NCBI GenBank assembly: GCA_017745015.1
Contig: JAGIAF010000125.1
Location: forward strand, 1 to 10,178
Reading direction: 5' to 3'
Origin: Bdellovibrio sp.
Lineage (GTDB): Bacteria; Bdellovibrionota; Bdellovibrionia; Bdellovibrionales; Bdellovibrionaceae
DNA length: 10,178 nucleotides
Shown: positions 1 through 6,657 of the stretch, piece after piece
Numbering within the stretch: position 1 is the first letter of the stretch
How the letters are laid out: every line of letters starts with the position of its first letter
Position numbers and translations under genes: made by a program
The notes under the pieces: generated by a model
The model's database searches: none
What the model was told of the DNA's origin: nothing
The model's input: the letters and a program-made list of their open reading frames with translations, nothing else

Positions 1-13
1 AGGTGTGTCAAAT

Positions 14-637
14 TCAAGTCATTTGAAGAACAGCCTTTCTGCTAATTCGATCAACTGGGTCGAAGATAGTTTTGCTGAGGTTGTTCTTAATTAGTTCATA
101 GGAGTCCTCTTTAAAATCCTCATTTAGCCAAATCATCATTTCTGTTTTATCGCTCGGTATGTTGGCGAACCACTCGTTGGGTAAGATCAGGTTGAGTGCT
201 GAGCTATTAAGTGTCGAGAAACGATAGTTTCGCACATCCTTCGTTAGCCTAGATTTAATCGGATTTCGAAGGACATATTTGTAAATGGCAGCGAAGTGTT
301 CTGGATGACGAATGAGAGATGCTTTATAAGGCCCACCGAAAATGTGATTCTGGCGGCCAGCGCTTGAATTGATTTTACGACTTACTGTCTTTTGTAGGTA
401 AGCCATAACTTCTCCAAGATTGTGCTTCTCGTGGCATTGGCCAATGAGATGGTAATGATTATCCATCAACACAAAGGCATATATTGAGAAGTGATACTTT
501 TCTTGAGCCTCCTTGAGAGATTCGACGAAGATATGCCAGCAAAGAGGTTTTGAGATATAGAACCATTCGCGGTTATTTGAGCGAGCCCGGATATGGTAGG
601 GATGTTCGTGAGTATAAATGAGTGGTTTTCTTGCCAT
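14..637 (-). CDS. REP-associated tyrosine transposase (RAYT)-like, Y1/IS200-type HUH protein
   Basis: The protein is about 207 residues when started at the ATG at 635-637. It resembles Y1_Tnp-domain proteins, single-strand DNA nucleases that nick and join through a tyrosine and a metal-binding HxH motif. Seen: MDNHYHLI with H61 and H63 as the HUH pair, the GGPYKASLI block near 101-109 (family form GRY/FKS), and IYKYVLRNPIKSRL near 118-131, where Y121 is the likely catalytic tyrosine (family form YIHxNPVRAG). A TTG at 671-673 would add 12 residues, but it has no Shine-Dalgarno and the family usually begins close to a MARKPL-type start. The ATG has no clear Shine-Dalgarno either. The reading frame is intact from start to TGA. 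No partner TnpB and no proper IS ends are visible, which fits a RAYT better than an autonomous IS200 element. GTGTGTC occurs on both sides of the gene. Family assignment is confident; activity is unknown. Confidence 0.85.
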   Translation of the reverse strand: MARKPLIYTHEHPYHIRARSNNREWFYISKPLCWHIFVESLKEAQEKYHFSIYAFVLMDNHYHLIGQCHEKHNLGEVMAYLQKTVSRKINSSAGRQNHIFGGPYKASLIRHPEHFAAIYKYVLRNPIKSRLTKDVRNYRFSTLNSSALNLILPNEWFANIPSDKTEMMIWLNEDFKEDSYELIKNNLSKTIFDPVDRISRKAVLQMT

Positions 638-714
638 GACAGGGATGACTGCAAGAAGAAGGCAGGGGCTCAAATCGATGACACGGCATTGCTACCAAAA
701 GTGTGTCCGTACCT

Positions 715-746
715 AAAACAAAAGGCCTTCTTGGGAAGGCCTTTTG
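715..746 (-). terminator. Rho-independent terminator of tig
   Basis: A perfect 12-bp stem (CAAAAGGCCTTC at 719-730 pairing with 735-746) encloses a 4-base TTGG loop. Read on the minus strand it lies 34 bases after the tig stop codon and runs straight into TTTTGTTTT. On the plus strand it is followed, a few bases later, by a run of six T (752-757 region), so it may work both ways, although no plus-strand gene reads into it here. It separates tig from the transposase-like gene downstream. Confidence 0.88.
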
Positions 747-780
747 AGTGGTTTTTTATTTGTGGTCCGGAATGAACGAA

Positions 781-2094
781 CTAGTTTTGTTCGTCTTTGA
801 ATGTACCAGCTGGCACTTCTTTAACTTTTACAGTTTTGTTCAAGAAGGCGATCACTTTTTCTTCAGTGATTTGGTAAGTCAAACGGCTTGATTGCTCTGG
901 ACGACCGTAGAACTCTTTAATGCGAGATTCTTCGATACCAGTTTGTTGAGCGTATTCTTTGAATTTCGCATCAACGTCTTCTTTTTTAGCGAACAAGTCG
1001 TGTTTTTTCGCAATAGCATCAACCAAGAATGAAGATTGGATCATTTCAGTTGCTGTGTTTGCAAAGTCAGCATCCCATTTTTGAACGTAAGAAGAGAAGT
1101 CAGCTTCGCCCATACCTTGCTCAGTCATGCGACGTTTGAAGTCTTCAACCAATGAAGCTTTTTGTTCTTTCAACAATGAAGGTGGAACTTCAACTGGGTT
1201 TTCTTTAACAAGAGTTTTCAAAAGGCGGTTTTTGAAGCCGTCTTCAACGCGTTTCTTGTCGTTTTGCTCAAGATCTTCTTGGATTGTTTTTTTCAAAGCT
1301 TCCAAACTGTCTGGGCCACCCAAAGTTTTGATGAACTCATCGTTCAACTCAGGCAATACTTTTGCTTTGATTTCTTTCAAAGTTACTTTGAACTCAACTG
1401 GTTTACCAGCAAGCTCTGCAGAGTGGTATGGATCTGGGAACTTCAAAGACAAAGTTTTAGTTTCGCCTTTTTTCATTCCTACAACGCCTTCTTCAAAACC
1501 TTCGATGAATTGTTTTGCGCCCAATTCAAGGTTGTGATCAACGCCAGCACCGTTTTCAAGTGGCGCGCCACCCATGAAGCCAGTGAAATCAACTACTGCT
1601 ACGTCGCCATTTTTAGCCGCACGATCTTCAGTAACTGTTTCGAAAGTTGCGCGAGAAGAACGGATGTTGTTAAGAACGTCGTCAACTTTCTTAGGGTCGA
1701 ATTCGAATTTTTCTTTTTCTACTTCAAGACCTTCGTATTTTTTCAAGTTGATCTCTGGGCGAACATCAAATGCTGCAGAGAAAGAGAAGTCTTTGTCTTC
1801 AGATGGATCAGCGAACTCAAATTCTGGATAGCTGATGGGTTCAAGTTTGTGCTCTTCCAACGCTTGTGCGTAGTGCTTTTGAACTAGATCTTGAACGACG
1901 TCTTGCTTAACGCGGTCGCCGTAGATTGACTTGATTGTGTTCAAAGGAGCTTTACCTTTACGGAAGCCTTTGATTGTTACGTCTTTTTGAATGCCGTTAA
2001 ACACTTTGTTGAATGATGTCTGAACAACAGCTGCAGGGATCTCAATGTTGATTTTACGGGAAAGGTTCGACACCTTTTCTACATTTGATTTCAT
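781..2094 (-). CDS. tig: Trigger factor, ribosome-associated chaperone and peptidyl-prolyl isomerase
   Basis: At 437 residues this has the usual trigger factor length and all three domains. The N-terminal ribosome-binding domain (about 1-145) carries the signature GFRKGKAP at 43-50, the loop that docks on ribosomal protein L23 at the exit tunnel. The FKBP-type prolyl isomerase domain (about 160-245) shows NGDVAVVDFTG, GAKQFIEGFEEGVVGMKKGE and LAGKPVEFKVTLKEIK. The C-terminal arms (about 250-437) are helical and highly charged, as expected for the client-binding cradle. It shields nascent chains in the cytoplasm. The ATG start is supported by AGGAG (plus-strand CTCCT at 2103-2107), 8 bases upstream. 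The gene is transcribed alone, ending at the hairpin at 719-746. In many proteobacteria clpP and clpX follow tig; here a transposase-like gene does. Identification is firm. Confidence 0.98.
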   Translation of the reverse strand: MKSNVEKVSNLSRKINIEIPAAVVQTSFNKVFNGIQKDVTIKGFRKGKAPLNTIKSIYGDRVKQDVVQDLVQKHYAQALEEHKLEPISYPEFEFADPSEDKDFSFSAAFDVRPEINLKKYEGLEVEKEKFEFDPKKVDDVLNNIRSSRATFETVTEDRAAKNGDVAVVDFTGFMGGAPLENGAGVDHNLELGAKQFIEGFEEGVVGMKKGETKTLSLKFPDPYHSAELAGKPVEFKVTLKEIKAKVLPELNDEFIKTLGGPDSLEALKKTIQEDLEQNDKKRVEDGFKNRLLKTLVKENPVEVPPSLLKEQKASLVEDFKRRMTEQGMGEADFSSYVQKWDADFANTATEMIQSSFLVDAIAKKHDLFAKKEDVDAKFKEYAQQTGIEESRIKEFYGRPEQSSRLTYQITEEKVIAFLNKTVKVKEVPAGTFKDEQN

Positions 2095-2233
2095 GCTAAT
2101 TTCTCCTAGAATGAACAGATATTACGCGTGCGCGTTAAAACCGAACGATAGTAGGCGATGCCCTCTCTGAAGGCACTCCATAATGCTGTGCGTAATGCCT
2201 ATATTTACCAGCTCAGACACACTTTAGGGAACT
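2095..2233. promoter_or_regulatory. Divergent promoter region between tig and the ATPase operon
   Basis: These 139 bases hold the tig leader and the start region of the ATPase operon. Possible -10 boxes are TACTAT on the minus strand (plus 2148-2153, ATAGTA) for tig and TATATT on the plus strand (2200-2205) for the operon; neither has a convincing -35 at 17 bases, so both are weak. An inverted repeat ACGCG-TG-CGCGT lies at 2124-2135, inside the presumed tig leader. TAATGC is repeated directly at 2181 and 2193. That promoters are here follows from the divergent layout; their exact positions are guesses. Confidence 0.4.
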
Positions 2234-3103
2234 ATGAAGCAAGAGATTCACTTTGTGACCGGAAAAGGAGGCGTCGGGAAGTCGGTTATAGCCGCGGCCC
2301 TCGCCCTTAAGCTCAGCATGCAGGGGAAAAACGTCCTCCTGGTGGAGCTCGGAGATCAAAGTTTCTTTAAAGATTTCTTCGAATTAGGGGAGGTGGGATT
2401 TCAGCCTCGTTCTATTAAGCCTAATCTTTCCTTGGCATTGTGGTCCGGTGAAAGCTGTTTGCGTGAATATGCGCAATACCTGATCAAAATAGAAAGCTTG
2501 GCAAAACTCTTTTTCGACAACGCTGTGATGAGAGCCTTCATTAACATCGCGCCCGGACTTCCGGAGCTCGCGATTCTTGGAAAAGTGACAAGTGGGCCGC
2601 GCAAGTATGGTCCGCCTATGAACTTTGATGCGGTGGTCGTCGATGCTTTTGCTACAGGTCACTTCAAAGCTTTGATTCAAGCACCCAAGGGTATGGCGCA
2701 AGCAGTGCAGTTCGGTCCAATGGGCGAGCAAAGTCGCAGCATCATCAATGTGCTGAAAGACGAAACGATCAGCAAATATCACATCGTGAGCTTGCCGGAA
2801 GAATTACCATTGAAAGAATCAGCTGAGCTTGCTGCCGCCATTAAAGAAGAACTCAGTGTACATCCGAGTTTGGTGTTGAACAAAATGTTGGATGTGAAAG
2901 TGTCGCGCGAGACTTTGCAAAAGGAAGAACAGAACTCTTCATCAGATCTCGGGAAATTTGCGCTGTATCTAGAACAACAACTGGATCGCCAAGCTGAGAT
3001 GTTCAAACAAGCGCAGCTTCAGCATGACAGCATCAAACAAGTTCCCCTGATCTTTGAATTGGATGCTTGGGGACTTGTTGAAAAGATTGTGGAGAAAGTC
3101 TGA
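2234..3103 (+). CDS. ArsA/Get3-family ATPase, first member of an asymmetric pair
   Basis: This 289-residue P-loop ATPase belongs to the SIMIBI class (ArsA, Get3, MinD relatives). Seen: the deviant Walker A GKGGVGKS at 10-17 with the extra signature lysine K11, switch II as D137-AFA-T141-G-H143 (family form DTAPTGH), and APGLPELAILGKV near 106-118. The switch I region reads VELGDQSFF instead of the usual TDPAHS, so that loop has diverged. Only one cysteine (C75) is present, so an arsenite site like that of classical ArsA is unlikely. The overall pattern, including SLREY-like CLREYAQYL near 75-83, recalls the first partner of the ArsA-like pairs in actinobacteria (the Rv3679 type). ATP binding and dimerisation are expected from the family; the client is unknown. 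The ATG has a weak AGGGA 3 bases upstream. The stop overlaps the next start as TGATG, indicating translational coupling. Confidence 0.9.
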   Translation: MKQEIHFVTGKGGVGKSVIAAALALKLSMQGKNVLLVELGDQSFFKDFFELGEVGFQPRSIKPNLSLALWSGESCLREYAQYLIKIESLAKLFFDNAVMRAFINIAPGLPELAILGKVTSGPRKYGPPMNFDAVVVDAFATGHFKALIQAPKGMAQAVQFGPMGEQSRSIINVLKDETISKYHIVSLPEELPLKESAELAAAIKEELSVHPSLVLNKMLDVKVSRETLQKEEQNSSSDLGKFALYLEQQLDRQAEMFKQAQLQHDSIKQVPLIFELDAWGLVEKIVEKV

Positions 3104-4179
3104 TGGCAAACCGGATTTTCGATAACACGAACGTACTTGTATGCGTAGGTAGTGGTGGAGTTGGCAAAACAACTGTCGCGGCTTCCATTGCGATTCTTGC
3201 TGCCAAAGAAGGAAAAAAAGTTTTAGTTCTTACCATCGATCCCGCAAAGCGTTTGGCGCAAACCCTGGGGATTGAAGGCACGAACGACGTCACCCGTGTG
3301 CCGGGGCAAAACTTTAAAGGCGAACTCTATGCATCCGTTATCGATCATAAAAAAACTTTCGATGACTTTGTTGAGCGAGCGGCGCAAAAATCCGAAGCCG
3401 TTCGTAAAATTTTTGATAACAGTCTGTACAAACAGCTCTCCACAAATTTAAGCGGCTCACAAGAATTTACGTCGTTAGAAAAGTTGTATTCTTGTTACGA
3501 GTCGAAACAGTACGATTTGATTATTCTGGATACGCCTCCAACAAAACATGCGTTGGATTTCTTAAAGGCGCCGCAAAAACTTTCTGCGCTGTTCACTGAA
3601 GGCGTGGCGAAGTGGTTCCGCGATCCCGAAGGAAAAAAGTCAGGCTTTTTTGGACATTTGATTCAAGCAGGTACGCGTCAAGTTTTGAAAGTTTTGGAAA
3701 CCTTAACGGGCTCTCAGTTCATTCGAGAACTGGGTGATTTCTTCCTGAACATCGAGCAGTGGCAAGGTAAGCTTTTGCAGCGAACGATCGATGTCCAACG
3801 AATGCTTGTCGCGCCGACGACGAGATTCTTTTTGGTCACAAGCTTCGATCAAGCCAAGCTGAAAGAAGCCGAATATTTCTCTCGAGAAATTCGTAAAGGC
3901 GGTTATCAATTGGATACCGTGATTTTGAATCGCGTCTTTCCACATTGGCTAGACCTCCGGGTAGGATATGAGGGAAGCACTGCTGAGCAGGACCTCGCGG
4001 AGTTGTACTCACAAATGAAGTCCTATTACAATCAACGGGATGCGATCTATCGACAGTTTGAGACGAAGATGTCGCAGCAAGCGCGTGTTCTTAGAATTCC
4101 AGATCTGGTCAAAGATATTTCAGATCTTGCAGGCCTTGAAGAACTTAGCACATTGATTCGTGAGCAGGAGACTTTATGA
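3103..4179 (+). CDS. ArsA/Get3-family ATPase, second member of an asymmetric pair
   Basis: The protein has 358 residues. The P-loop is GSGGVGKT at 16-23: the signature lysine of the deviant Walker A is a serine, giving an ordinary Walker A. Switch I keeps IDPAKRLAQTLG (D47-P-A), and switch II is DTPPTKH at 143-149, with lysine in place of the family glycine before the histidine. NRVFP near 276-280 fits the adenine-contacting asparagine region. The stretch RLAQTLG followed by LDTPP and HALDFLKAP is typical of the second partner in ArsA-like pairs (the Rv3680 type). C14 and C131 are the only cysteines I see, with no metalloid triad. The start shares one base with the previous stop and has GGAG 8 bases upstream, so roughly equal synthesis with the first ATPase is expected. 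A heterodimer with the first ATPase is inferred, not shown. Confidence 0.9.
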   Translation: MANRIFDNTNVLVCVGSGGVGKTTVAASIAILAAKEGKKVLVLTIDPAKRLAQTLGIEGTNDVTRVPGQNFKGELYASVIDHKKTFDDFVERAAQKSEAVRKIFDNSLYKQLSTNLSGSQEFTSLEKLYSCYESKQYDLIILDTPPTKHALDFLKAPQKLSALFTEGVAKWFRDPEGKKSGFFGHLIQAGTRQVLKVLETLTGSQFIRELGDFFLNIEQWQGKLLQRTIDVQRMLVAPTTRFFLVTSFDQAKLKEAEYFSREIRKGGYQLDTVILNRVFPHWLDLRVGYEGSTAEQDLAELYSQMKSYYNQRDAIYRQFETKMSQQARVLRIPDLVKDISDLAGLEELSTLIREQETL

Positions 4180-5267
4180 AAAGAGCTTTAAGCCTGTTGT
4201 TGTTCGCTTTCCTTGCGGGCTGTAGTTCTTTTCAAATGAGTCGAAGTGAAGAGGGAGTACTTCAGAATAAAAAACTGTTGGAAGATAAAGAACTTTCCAA
4301 TGCGCATGATCTTTTGGTGCGTGGCAAATACGTCGAAGCTCATAAGATGTTTCGTGATTTCGAAGAACGTTATCCTCAATCTGTCTATTTTCAAGCAGCT
4401 CGTTTAGGCGAAGCTCAGTCTTTTGAAGGTCAAGGCAAGTGGGTCGAGGCCTCCGCTATATATCGTGATATTTATCTTAAAACGAAGAATCTCCAACCCG
4501 ACATCGCGGCAATGGCATTATACCGACAGTCTTTTTGTTATGAGGCTTTAGGTGATGATCAAAAAACAATCGCAACTTTGCTTGATGCAAAGAACCTGAG
4601 AACTGCTTTGCCGAAAGAAGTTGGTTATGCAGAAATTCCCGCCCGTCTTGGTGCCACGTACGGGCGCTTAGGTCGTGAAAAAGAAGCCGTGGCTTATTTG
4701 AATGAAGCCGAGAAGGGCATCGCCAAGATTAGGGCAGAGGATCAAGCAGCGCTTTCTAAAGACTGGCTCGCAAAAACCTATGTGCAAATGGGGAGCACTT
4801 CGACCAACCAACTTTCTCCGGCAAGCTTTGCAACATTCGTGAGCGGCCAAAAATTTGTGCAAGTGTATTTGATTAAAGCTCTGGAGTTAAATGATCGAGT
4901 GTGGTCGCCACGAGCGCTAAAAGAACTTCAGGGGACTTATCAAGATCTTTATTCCCAAGTAGAAGCTGTTCGCGAAAATCGTAGTCGGCAGGCAGAGTTA
5001 GGCGGCTCTTTGATTGAGTTGATCGATCGTGCGGAATTATATCGCCCGATCGCTGGACAAACTCAAAATAATTACCAAATTCAGTTTTTCACACAGCTTA
5101 CGGATGTAAGAAAGAATACTGAAACCCTCCTTTATCAGGCCAAGGAAACTATGGGACTGACAGAGGAATCACAGAAATTGAACAGTATAAAAAGACCTGG
5201 TCGTATTAAGGATGATGCGGTAAAAACGCCTCCCAAAGTTGTTCCGACTGAGGATCCGAATCTGTAA
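4176..5267 (+). CDS. TPR-repeat lipoprotein, probably outer-membrane
   Basis: This 363-residue protein starts with a type II signal peptide: MKR, a hydrophobic stretch at 4-14, and lipobox LAGC with C16 as the lipidated cysteine. Serine at +2 favours sorting to the outer membrane under the usual rule. The mature part has helix-turn-helix repeats of TPR type at about 41-70 (AHDLLVRGKYVEAHKMF), 77-105, 114-143 and 155-188, resembling BamD/YbgF-like scaffolds. The second half (about 190-363) is less repetitive, helical and polar, and the tail is rich in K, P and D. The ATG overlaps the preceding stop as ATGA and has AGGAG 5 bases upstream, so it is coupled to the ATPase genes. Its specific role is unknown; a partner or envelope docking protein for the ATPase pair is possible by context only. 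Confidence 0.85.
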   Translation: MKRALSLLLFAFLAGCSSFQMSRSEEGVLQNKKLLEDKELSNAHDLLVRGKYVEAHKMFRDFEERYPQSVYFQAARLGEAQSFEGQGKWVEASAIYRDIYLKTKNLQPDIAAMALYRQSFCYEALGDDQKTIATLLDAKNLRTALPKEVGYAEIPARLGATYGRLGREKEAVAYLNEAEKGIAKIRAEDQAALSKDWLAKTYVQMGSTSTNQLSPASFATFVSGQKFVQVYLIKALELNDRVWSPRALKELQGTYQDLYSQVEAVRENRSRQAELGGSLIELIDRAELYRPIAGQTQNNYQIQFFTQLTDVRKNTETLLYQAKETMGLTEESQKLNSIKRPGRIKDDAVKTPPKVVPTEDPNL

Positions 5268-5286
5268 AGAGTTCTAAGGAGATATC

Positions 5287-6543
5287 ATGGCGAAGCTCAC
5301 CCTTCACAAACAAACACTCGCCAACATGAATGAGATTTGTTCTTGGTTTTCAACTAAGACAGCGGCTTTGTCGTATCCGATCTATTCAAGTTATGACATT
5401 CGTGATTCGGGTTATAAGATTTCTAACGTCGATGCCAACATCTTTCCTGCGGGCTTTAACAATATCTGCCCAACGGATAAAGAAACTTCCATCGGTTTGA
5501 TGGGAAAATACATCGTTAAGCACTACGGTGAGGCCATCAAAAATATTTTGTTGGTGACTGAAGAGCATACGAACAACGCTTTCTATTGGGAAAACGTTTA
5601 CACAATCAAATCATTGATCGAAGCAAACGGTATCACGGTTAAAGTTGCAATTCCTCGCGAACTTCCTGAGCCACTTAACATCACAAGCTCTGCGGGCCGC
5701 GAAGTGCAAGTTCATTCGGCACTTATGACGGGCCCACTGATGAAGGAGTTCAAACCGGATTTGATCATCAGTAATAATGACTTCTCTGAAGCCTATGAAG
5801 AGTGGGCGAAAACAGTGACAAATTTTCCAATGAATCCTCCCCGCGAGTTGGGTTGGTATCAAAGAAAGAAAAGCACGTACTTCAAATACTACAATCAGCT
5901 TGTGGAAGAATTCAGCGCCATCGCGAAAATTGATCCATTCCTGATGACGGTTGAAACAGAGCTTTTTGAGAACTTCGATATCGGCGATGAAAAAAGTCGT
6001 GAGGCTTTGGCGGGTCGCGTGGATGCGATGATTGAAAAGCTTCGTGGTGAATATCAAAAACGCGGCATCAACCAAGAGCCTTTTGTCTTCGTAAAGAACA
6101 ACGCCGGCACATATGGCTTGGCCGTTATTCGCGTAGGTTCTGGAGCGGAAGTTAAAGAGTGGAGCTATAAATCTCGCAAGAAGATGAAAGCCGCAAAAGG
6201 TGGTCGCGACGTTGAAGAAGTGATCATTCAAGAAGGTATTCCTTCTATTGTTGAAGCCGATGGCGCTAGCGCTGAGCCCGTTATTTATATGATCGGATGC
6301 GAGCTTGCGGGTGGTTTCTTGAGAACTCACTCCGAGAAAAGTTCCACTGAAAGCTTGAACAGCCCAGGTGCAGTTTATAAGCGTCTTTGTGTTTCGGATC
6401 TTGCAATTAACACTCCAGGATGTCCTCAGGAAAACGTCTATGGTTGGACTGCAAAACTGGGTTTACTGGCAATTGCTCACGAAGCTCAAGAGCTGAATGC
6501 GGTCTTTAAAGGCTACGTACGAGCGAGTGGCTGCAGTAAATAG
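5287..6543 (+). CDS. gshA: Glutamate-cysteine ligase (GshA type, Thiobacillus/proteobacterial family)
   Basis: The 418-residue protein matches from memory the GshA family distinct from the E. coli and plant types. It would join L-glutamate and L-cysteine with ATP to make gamma-glutamylcysteine, the first step of glutathione synthesis in the cytoplasm. Recognisable blocks are VDANIFPAGFNNIC at 48-61, GWYQRKKSTYFKYY at 189-202, VKNNAGTYGLAVIRV at 269-283 (a glycine-rich ATP-grasp-like segment) and EVIIQEGI near 311-318. Length is normal and the frame intact. AAGGAG at 5276-5281 sits 5 bases before the ATG, the best Shine-Dalgarno of the operon, and the 19-base gap suggests co-transcription with the lipoprotein gene. 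A run of six T follows the stop at 6551-6556, but the only hairpin before it is weak (AAGGC 6509-6513 with GCCTT 6544-6548). No glutathione synthetase gene is in the window. Confidence 0.9.
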   Translation: MAKLTLHKQTLANMNEICSWFSTKTAALSYPIYSSYDIRDSGYKISNVDANIFPAGFNNICPTDKETSIGLMGKYIVKHYGEAIKNILLVTEEHTNNAFYWENVYTIKSLIEANGITVKVAIPRELPEPLNITSSAGREVQVHSALMTGPLMKEFKPDLIISNNDFSEAYEEWAKTVTNFPMNPPRELGWYQRKKSTYFKYYNQLVEEFSAIAKIDPFLMTVETELFENFDIGDEKSREALAGRVDAMIEKLRGEYQKRGINQEPFVFVKNNAGTYGLAVIRVGSGAEVKEWSYKSRKKMKAAKGGRDVEEVIIQEGIPSIVEADGASAEPVIYMIGCELAGGFLRTHSEKSSTESLNSPGAVYKRLCVSDLAINTPGCPQENVYGWTAKLGLLAIAHEAQELNAVFKGYVRASGCSK

Positions 6544-6576
6544 GCCTTCGTTTTTTGTCTGTGTCACAATTTTAGA

Positions 6577-6609
6577 CAGCCCAAGTTTAATTCATTGAAG
6601 TCTGGGCTG
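6577..6609 (+). repeat. Inverted repeat in the leader of the secreted-protein gene
   Basis: CAGCCCA at 6577-6583 pairs perfectly with TGGGCTG at 6603-6609 across a 19-base loop. The loop itself contains a small TTCA/TGAA palindrome near 6591-6599. No T-run follows, so it does not look like a terminator. It could be an operator for a dimeric regulator or an RNA hairpin in the leader. Confidence 0.45.
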
Positions 6610-6625
6610 GAATACACCTTGCTTC

Positions 6626-6653
6626 GTCTCCTACGGAATAAAACCTAGGAGAC
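6626..6653 (+). promoter_or_regulatory. Hairpin burying the Shine-Dalgarno of the secreted-protein gene
   Basis: GTCTCCTA at 6626-6633 is perfectly complementary to TAGGAGAC at 6646-6653, with a 12-base A-rich loop between them. The right arm contains AGGAG, which lies 6 bases before the ATG at 6658 and is clearly the Shine-Dalgarno. In the mRNA the ribosome binding site would therefore be paired, as in RNA thermometers and other translational switches. The pairing is directly visible; a regulatory function is inferred. Confidence 0.6.
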
Positions 6654-6657
6654 AAGA

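Noticed and set aside
593..775. 60-codon open frame on the plus strand across the transposase start and tig terminator
   Set aside because: It runs through the terminator hairpin and has no Shine-Dalgarno.
1264..1887. 207-codon open frame on the plus strand inside tig
   Set aside because: Its phenylalanine-rich composition is the antisense image of the many lysine and glutamate codons of trigger factor.
698..2225. 10-base inverted repeat AAAGTGTGTC (698-707) and GACACACTTT (2216-2225) flanking tig
   Set aside because: Many 10-base inverted matches are expected by chance in 10 kb, and the copies lack longer flanking similarity or target duplications.
5611..6330. 239-codon open frame on the minus strand inside gshA
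   Set aside because: It lies fully antisense to a well-identified gene, has no recognisable domain or Shine-Dalgarno, and its composition follows the codon pattern of gshA.
2234..6543. Arsenic resistance operon
   Set aside because: The ATPases are ArsA relatives, but there is no arsB, arsC, arsD or arsR, and neither protein shows the cysteine set of metalloid-activated ArsA.
6509..6556. Terminator after gshA
   Set aside because: There is a run of six T, but the only stem is 5 bp with a 30-base loop reaching into the coding sequence; too weak to list.
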